Shown: positions 5,789-9,131 of the stretch, one piece after another
How the letters are laid out: every line of letters begins with the position of its first letter
Numbering within the stretch: the stretch's first letter is position 1
Source of the DNA: Actinomycetota bacterium
GTDB lineage: Bacteria > Acidobacteriota > Blastocatellia > Chloracidobacteriales > Chloracidobacteriaceae
Assembly: GCA_013298335.1 (NCBI GenBank)
Contig: JAAFHI010000081.1
Coordinates: forward strand, 1 to 9,131
Direction: 5' to 3'
Length of the DNA stretch: 9,131 bases
Made by a program: the position numbers and the translations under genes
Notes under the pieces: model-generated
The model's input: the letters and a program-made list of their open reading frames with translations, nothing else
The model's database searches: none
What the model was told of the DNA's origin: nothing

Positions 5789-6391
5789 ATGAATGAACCG
5801 CAGTCGCCGAGCGCGACGAGCACACCCATCGAAATCGCCGCCATTCCCGAACCACCCCGGCCCCCGGTCCGGAAGACGACCGGTGTCTTCGGCGACGCCA
5901 CCATGCGCCTGCTCTTTGAACTCGAAATGTGGGTTCAGTGCTTCGGGTGCTTCTTCCGCATCGAAAACCATCCATTTACGGAAATTGAACAGGACGAACT
6001 CATCCACCACGATTTCAGCGAGGAACTGCGGATCGTCCGGAACGCCACGCTGCGGATGAATTTCCTCTGTACCGAAATTTCGACCCATCTCGGCGAATCC
6101 GACCGCCAGCCGGTCAAACGCCTCGCCGACCGGCTGATTGCGCCGCCGTCGCTCGACGCCGCACACGCCGACCGGGTTCCAGTCGTTCGCCAGCATCGGG
6201 CGCATCCTGAACCGGGCCGTCCCGCAGAGCCGCTTCCGGGAAGCCCTGCGCCGCCGCCACGCGCGGGTCAACCACTTCGGCATCCGCTCGGAACGGGTGC
6301 AAGGGTTGTTGCGGAACGTGGCCAACGAGGCGCTCCGGCAGGACGTCGAGCGTACCCTTTCCGAATTCTTCCGGCTGCTGCAATACCTTGA
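5789..6391 (+). CDS. Unrecognised protein, N-terminal part before an apparent frameshift
   Basis: The open frame encodes 200 residues, but only about the first 128 (to about 6173) look like real protein. The start has a Pro/Ser-rich leader (residues 1-30), followed by a segment with an aromatic/Cys-rich patch, WVQCFGCFF at 48-56. Helical sequence then runs to KRLADRLIAPPSLDAAHADR. Beyond that the frame turns into Pro/Arg/Gly/Ala-rich sequence typical of a wrong frame in GC-rich DNA. Meanwhile the +1 frame becomes plausible helical protein and continues to 7091. Removing one G from GGG at 6174-6176 would join them into a 433-residue protein, reading DRFQSFASIGRIL across the junction. Either the gene is broken, the base is an assembly error, or recoding occurs. 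I do not recognise the family. No ribosome site is visible at the ATG. Confidence 0.6.
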   Translation: MNEPQSPSATSTPIEIAAIPEPPRPPVRKTTGVFGDATMRLLFELEMWVQCFGCFFRIENHPFTEIEQDELIHHDFSEELRIVRNATLRMNFLCTEISTHLGESDRQPVKRLADRLIAPPSLDAAHADRVPVVRQHRAHPEPGRPAEPLPGSPAPPPRAGQPLRHPLGTGARVVAERGQRGAPAGRRAYPFRILPAAAIP

Positions 6392-7091
6392 TTTCATTCA
6401 GGATGACCTCCGGCAGGACCGCCCGCTGAAGGGCTCGCTGCTCATCTTCACGCTCATCCGCTCCGAAACCGAGGCCCTGCTGGAATTCCTCGAAACCCGG
6501 CTGATGCGGGTCAAGGACCTCGCCCCCGACGTCGCCGACACGGTGGATGCCACGATCTACGCGCTCCAGATGGAACTGCGGAAGGTGTTCGGGCGGGAAC
6601 TCATCGGCTTCATCCATCTGCGGCAGGCCCCGCCGATCTACGCCAAGGTCGAAAACGCCCACGGCCTGCTGCGCGACTGTTTCCAGCAGTCGCTCGTCGC
6701 GCTCGCCCAGGCGTTCGACCATACGTTTGACGGCTCGGCGGCCTTCGACGGCTTCCAGACCAAGCTCGAACAGTCGCTCCACCTCCGCAACGACATCTGG
6801 CGGCTGCTGTGCCACCTGCGGAAATTCGAGGGACGTCCCGAAAAAAGCTACGTTGCGCCGCTGCTCGACCAGATCACGCTTTTCCGCGATACGACGCTGC
6901 GCTATCTGATGTACAAGGACTGGGACGAATACGAGCATTTCCTCGAAGACGCCGTCTCGGCCCGCAACATCGAGGAACTGCTGAAGATCGTCCACGTTCT
7001 TTCGACCTTTCTCGAAACCCTCCTCGGCCAGATCAACATGCGCGCCGTACTGGCGAACCATCCGTTCGACTATCCGCCGCTGGACGAATAA
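6138..7091 (+). CDS. Unrecognised all-helical protein, C-terminal part after the apparent frameshift
   Basis: This frame is open from just after TGA 6135-6137 to TAA 7089-7091, 317 codons if read from TTG at 6138. Credible protein begins near 6177 (FQSFASIGRILNRA). The sequence is rich in Leu, Arg, Glu, Asp and Phe, with amphipathic helices throughout, and has no membrane segment or signal peptide. It contains stretches such as LLQYLDFIQDD, LLEFLETRLMRVKDLAPDVA and LLKIVHVLSTFLETLL. There are no obvious catalytic motifs or metal-binding clusters, so a structural or interaction role is likely. No ribosome site supports an independent start near 6138, which argues that this is the continuation of the frame starting at 5789. 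It ends 37 bp before the exonuclease gene and may be cotranscribed with it and the TPR gene. Family and function are unknown to me. Confidence 0.68.
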   Translation: MRRRRSTPHTPTGFQSFASIGRILNRAVPQSRFREALRRRHARVNHFGIRSERVQGLLRNVANEALRQDVERTLSEFFRLLQYLDFIQDDLRQDRPLKGSLLIFTLIRSETEALLEFLETRLMRVKDLAPDVADTVDATIYALQMELRKVFGRELIGFIHLRQAPPIYAKVENAHGLLRDCFQQSLVALAQAFDHTFDGSAAFDGFQTKLEQSLHLRNDIWRLLCHLRKFEGRPEKSYVAPLLDQITLFRDTTLRYLMYKDWDEYEHFLEDAVSARNIEELLKIVHVLSTFLETLLGQINMRAVLANHPFDYPPLDE

Positions 7092-7128
7092 CCACTGAAA
7101 CACCGCCGACCCCTTCCAGCCTTTCCCG

Positions 7129-7977
7129 ATGCCTTCAAAAGACACCACCAACCTTCCGGCCATCGTTCCCCGTCTGCGGAACCGGCTGGCGACGGCGGGC
7201 GGTCCCGTGCCGCTGAAGGACCTCGGGCGCGAGATTTTCTTCGCGCCGACCGCCGCGCCGGACCTCGTGATGCGGCTGCTGAAACCGTTTCTCGCCCAGA
7301 TTCCGGAGGCCGTCGTGCTTGAAGAAGGCTTTATCGGCTGGACGGGCGACATCGTCTGCGTCGGTCGCCCGCTGGCCGAGGCGCGGTACGTGGTGGTGGA
7401 CGTGGAAACGACGGGCACGGTCGCAAAGGGCGCGCGCATGACGGAAATCGCGCTCTACGCCATCGAAAACGGCGTCATCACCGACGAATTCGCCAGCCTC
7501 ATCAATCCCCGGCAGGTCATCCCGCCCTTCATCACGATGCTGACCGGCATTTCCAACGACATGGTCAGAAACGCGCCCCACTTCGGGACGCTGGCGGCGC
7601 AGATTCAATCGTTCGTGAGGGATAGCGTCATCGTCGCGCACAACGCGCGGTTCGACACCGGGTTTCTGGCGATGGAACTCAACCGGCACGACCCGCTGGT
7701 CGCGTTCACCAACGCCGCGCTCTGCACCGTTCACCTGTCGCGCCACCTCGTGCCCGGACTCGACAGCTACCGGCTCGATTCGGTGGCGGAATACTTCGGC
7801 GTGGAAATCCGCAACCGCCACCGGGCAGCGGGAGACGCACTTGCCACGGCGCGGGTTTTCTTGCGATTGTTGGAACTGCTCGACGAACGGTCGATCACGA
7901 CCGTGGAAGCGGCCCAGAATCTTCGAAAGCCAAGAAAACGCGCCCAAAGGACAACCGACGATGAACGACATGCTTGA
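7129..7977 (+). CDS. DEDDh 3'-5' exonuclease (DnaQ/epsilon-like) with N-terminal extension
   Basis: A 282-residue protein. Residues from about 85 form a DnaQ-type exonuclease. Exo I is YVVVDVETTG (D91, E93), Exo II is HNARFDTGFL (D176), and Exo III is HRAAGDALAT (H231, D236). All DEDDh catalytic residues are present, so it should remove 3' nucleotides from DNA or RNA with two divalent metals. The first 80 or so residues are not part of that fold. They read like a small helical/winged-helix module, also seen ahead of exonuclease domains in some bacterial epsilon-like proteins, but that assignment is tentative. The tail (about 265-282) is very basic, then acidic. It could be an accessory proofreading or repair exonuclease and need not be the replicative DnaQ. 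The ATG at 7129 is the first good start, though no clear ribosome site precedes it. Its end overlaps the TPR gene by 17 bp. Confidence 0.88.
   Translation: MPSKDTTNLPAIVPRLRNRLATAGGPVPLKDLGREIFFAPTAAPDLVMRLLKPFLAQIPEAVVLEEGFIGWTGDIVCVGRPLAEARYVVVDVETTGTVAKGARMTEIALYAIENGVITDEFASLINPRQVIPPFITMLTGISNDMVRNAPHFGTLAAQIQSFVRDSVIVAHNARFDTGFLAMELNRHDPLVAFTNAALCTVHLSRHLVPGLDSYRLDSVAEYFGVEIRNRHRAAGDALATARVFLRLLELLDERSITTVEAAQNLRKPRKRAQRTTDDERHA
7946..7951 (+). promoter_or_regulatory. Ribosome-binding site of the TPR gene
   Basis: AAAGGA ends 9 bp before the ATG at 7961. It lies inside the end of the exonuclease gene and decides the TPR start over the longer open frame that reaches back to 7841. Confidence 0.65.
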
Positions 7978-8485
7978 CGGTATCGGCGGCCCCGACCATA
8001 CCGCGGACGACCCGGCGGAACGCGAGGCGGCCTTTTCCTTTCAGGAAGCCTACCGGTTGCAGATGGCCGGCAAACTCGACGAGGCCATCGCCCTCTACGA
8101 ACGCTCCATCGCCCTCCACCCGACCGCCGAGGCCTACACCTTTCTCGGCTGGACCTACAGCTTCAAGGGCGACATTGACCGCGCCATCGCCGAATGCCAC
8201 AACGCCATCGGGATCGACCCCGATTTCGGCAATCCCTACAACGACATCGGGGCCTACCTGATCGAACGCGGCGACCCGTGGTCGGCGGTGCCGTGGCTCA
8301 AGAAGGCGATGACCGCCCAGCGGTACGAGTGCTATTTCTACCCGCACTTCAACTACGCCCGGGTGCTCGAACAGCAGGGCAAGCTCATCGAGGCCCTGGA
8401 GCACTACCAGCAGGCGCTCGACTACAACCACAACTACACGGCGGCGACCAAGGCCATCCGGCGGATTCAGTGCAAGGTCAACTGA
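7961..8485 (+). CDS. Tetratricopeptide repeat protein
   Basis: A 174-residue soluble protein made almost entirely of TPR helices. TPR-like units are at about 23-56 (GKLDEAIALYERSIALHP), 57-90 (GDIDRAIAECHNAIGIDPDF), 91-124 (more divergent, DPWSAVPWLKKAM) and 127-160 (GKLIEALEHYQQALDYNHNY). Short TPR proteins of this layout occur widely in bacteria and act as protein-interaction scaffolds; no partner can be read from the sequence. The ATG at 7961 is supported by AAAGGA upstream and by the start of the TPR-type sequence. The gene begins 17 bp before the exonuclease stop in a different frame, which implies cotranscription and probably coupled translation. No signal peptide or membrane segment is present. 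Confidence 0.85.
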   Translation: MNDMLDGIGGPDHTADDPAEREAAFSFQEAYRLQMAGKLDEAIALYERSIALHPTAEAYTFLGWTYSFKGDIDRAIAECHNAIGIDPDFGNPYNDIGAYLIERGDPWSAVPWLKKAMTAQRYECYFYPHFNYARVLEQQGKLIEALEHYQQALDYNHNYTAATKAIRRIQCKVN

Positions 8486-8499
8486 CCTCGCCCTGCCCT

Positions 8500-8534
8500 C
8501 AAGGCCGGGGCAAACCACCCCGGCTCCTTTGCCA
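8500..8534. terminator. Hairpin between convergent TPR and HxlR genes
   Basis: CCGGGG (8505-8510), loop CAAACCA, CCCCGG (8518-8523), flanked by CAAGG on the left and CCTTTG on the right that can extend the stem with a small bulge. It sits about 15 bp after the TPR stop and about 50 bp from the end of the HxlR gene. The U tract is weak, so termination is a reasonable guess only. Confidence 0.45.
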
Positions 8535-8581
8535 CCCACGCAAAACCCATACCAAGCCCGGACTTTTCCCATCGGATGAAA

Positions 8582-8935
8582 TCAGCCGTCGCTCCGACGG
8601 TGTTCCTCGCGCAGGTCGGCCCATTTCAGCAGCGCATCAAGCGCCGGGCAGAGGGCCTGCCCCCAATCGGTCAGGCCATATTCGACCTTGGGTGGCACCT
8701 GATGGTGAACGATCCGCCGGACAACTCCGTCCATCTCCATCTGGCGAAGCTGCTGGATCAGCATTTTCTGTGTGATTGCGGGGATCGCCCTTTCGAGTTC
8801 GGAGAATCGCAACAGATTACCGCCAAACAGATGGAACAGGATCACCAGCTTCCACTTTCCTTCGAGAATCTTGAGTGCCTGTTCGACACCATCGGCGGCA
8901 GTGACGGGAGTCCATTCTTTATCCAATTTTCTCAC
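8582..8935 (-). CDS. HxlR-family winged-helix transcriptional regulator
   Basis: A 117-residue MarR/HxlR-type regulator. The family signature is clear: LKILEGKWKLVILFHL (residues 21-36), RFSELERAIPAITQKMLIQQLRQME (43-67) as the recognition region, then the wing (GVVRRIVHHQVPPKVEYGLTDWG, 70-92). Many relatives carry an N-terminal redox-sensing Cys in a C-P-V-E context. Here the matching position is D15-G16-V17-E18, and the only Cys is C96, so thiol sensing by the usual residue is unlikely. The start is ambiguous: GTG at 8935, or TTG at 8926, which has AGGTGA 5 bp upstream on the minus strand; both leave the domain intact. The gene is divergent from the SnoaL-like gene at 9062, the usual arrangement when an HxlR regulator controls its neighbour. 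Confidence 0.88.
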   Translation of the reverse strand: MRKLDKEWTPVTAADGVEQALKILEGKWKLVILFHLFGGNLLRFSELERAIPAITQKMLIQQLRQMEMDGVVRRIVHHQVPPKVEYGLTDWGQALCPALDALLKWADLREEHRRSDG

Positions 8936-8965
8936 CTACTTTTTGGTATGTACCTTACTTATTTG
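8935..8965. promoter_or_regulatory. Candidate HxlR operator
   Basis: The AT-rich stretch just upstream of the HxlR start contains the inverted repeat GGTA-TG-TACC (8945-8954). A TAC (8937-8939) on the left and TTAC on the right add further TAC/GTA half-site matches. HxlR dimers bind inverted repeats in such divergent regions, so this is the most likely operator, serving autoregulation and perhaps control of the gene at 9062. Confidence 0.5.
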
Positions 8966-8972
8966 TGTGTTC

Positions 8973-9001
8973 TTGTCATTTGAGGAGTCTATCCATATCC
9001 T
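8973..9001 (+). promoter_or_regulatory. Candidate sigma-70 promoter for the SnoaL-like gene
   Basis: TTGTCA (8973-8978) matches the -35 consensus at 5 of 6 positions. TATCCT (8996-9001) matches the -10 at 4 of 6, with a 17-bp spacer. It lies between the candidate operator and the gene. It is not a strong box pair, so confidence is limited. Confidence 0.4.
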
Positions 9002-9047
9002 TCCGGCCTATCAATTCGGACCGCACAGGGTGATCCGATCATTCACG

Positions 9048-9053
9048 AAGGAG
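9048..9053 (+). promoter_or_regulatory. Ribosome-binding site of the SnoaL-like gene
   Basis: AAGGAG, the best Shine-Dalgarno sequence in the window, lies 8 bp before the ATG at 9062 and fixes that start. Confidence 0.8.
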
Positions 9054-9061
9054 CTTTCCTC

Positions 9062-9131
9062 ATGCCTGTCCATCTTCCAGAGCCCATTGACTCCTATTTC
9101 GCCGCCGACCGGGTTGACAGCGAGGCGGTTG
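9062..9131 (+). CDS. Probable SnoaL-like / NTF2-fold protein, 3' end missing
   Basis: Only the first 23 codons are present. The sequence begins MPVHLPEPIDSYFAADRVDS and continues EAV. This resembles the N-terminus of small SnoaL-like, nuclear-transport-factor-2-fold proteins, which typically open with a short LPxPI-x-x-YF-A-AD helix. Family members are usually about 110-150 residues and include isomerases, hydrolases and many proteins of unknown function. The start is well supported by AAGGAG. The divergent HxlR gene fits, since HxlR regulators often control adjacent small-molecule detoxification genes. With so little sequence the call rests on the N-terminal motif and context. Confidence 0.6.
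   Translation, partial: MPVHLPEPIDSYFAADRVDSEAV

Noticed and set aside
6114..7439. Minus-strand open frame of 441 codons across the helical and exonuclease genes
   Set aside because: It crosses two plus-strand genes and has no recognisable domain; the plus-strand exonuclease motifs settle the coding strand.
7135..7971. Minus-strand open frame of 278 codons opposite the exonuclease
   Set aside because: Shadow of the DEDDh exonuclease gene; His/Arg-rich with no motif.
7895..8572. Minus-strand open frame of 225 codons opposite the TPR gene
   Set aside because: Gly/Val-rich antisense translation of a clear TPR protein.
8576..8983. Plus-strand open frame opposite the HxlR gene
   Set aside because: Minus-strand HxlR signature is unmistakable; this frame has no family features and no ribosome site.

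Overview
The window is 9.1 kb of mostly GC-rich bacterial chromosome with compact genes. All of the larger intergenic gaps contain short-period tandem motifs folded into inverted repeats. Such intergenic repeats, together with a double-VWA/glutamine-amidotransferase-like membrane protein, suggest a member of the Planctomycetota/Verrucomicrobiota/Lentisphaerota group or a similar repeat-rich environmental lineage. That placement is inference and is not certain. No rRNA, tRNA, CRISPR array, transposase or phage gene was found.

Layout: (1) 1-615, the 3' two thirds of a DUF808/YedI-type membrane protein gene. (2) 623-722, a large inverted repeat made of 8-bp units, lying between convergent genes. 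(3) 734-1315 on the minus strand, a DUF6624 protein. (4) 1316-1466, a divergent intergenic region with an AT-rich palindrome and a 7-bp tandem repeat. (5) 1467-4253, a 928-residue inner-membrane VWA / GATase-like / VWA protein. (6) 4264-4629, a 366-bp foldback element with 34-bp terminal inverted repeats (33/34), 51-nt inner arms (47/51) and 7-bp tandem units at its centre. (7) 4643-5113 and 5137-5577, two tandem paralogues, each with an N-terminal zinc ribbon, two membrane segments and a C-terminal zinc ribbon. (8) 5578-5788, two direct copies of a hairpin repeat. (9) 5789-7091, an unrecognised helical protein apparently split by a +1 frameshift near 6174-6176. (10) 7129-7977 and 7961-8485, a DEDDh exonuclease with an N-terminal extension, overlapping a TPR protein gene. 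(11) 8582-8935 minus and 9062-9131 plus, an HxlR-type regulator divergent from the start of a probable SnoaL-like/NTF2-fold protein, with an operator-like palindrome between them.

Likely functional groupings are the plus-strand run 5789-8485 (helical protein, exonuclease, TPR protein; gaps of 37 bp and -17 bp), the tandem zinc-ribbon pair, and the HxlR/SnoaL divergent pair. The rest looks like independent single genes. The most unusual parts are the foldback element ending 13 bp before the first zinc-ribbon gene, and the zinc-ribbon pair itself. The first 34 residues of the pair are identical although the DNA has nine synonymous differences, while the AT-rich bodies have diverged widely.
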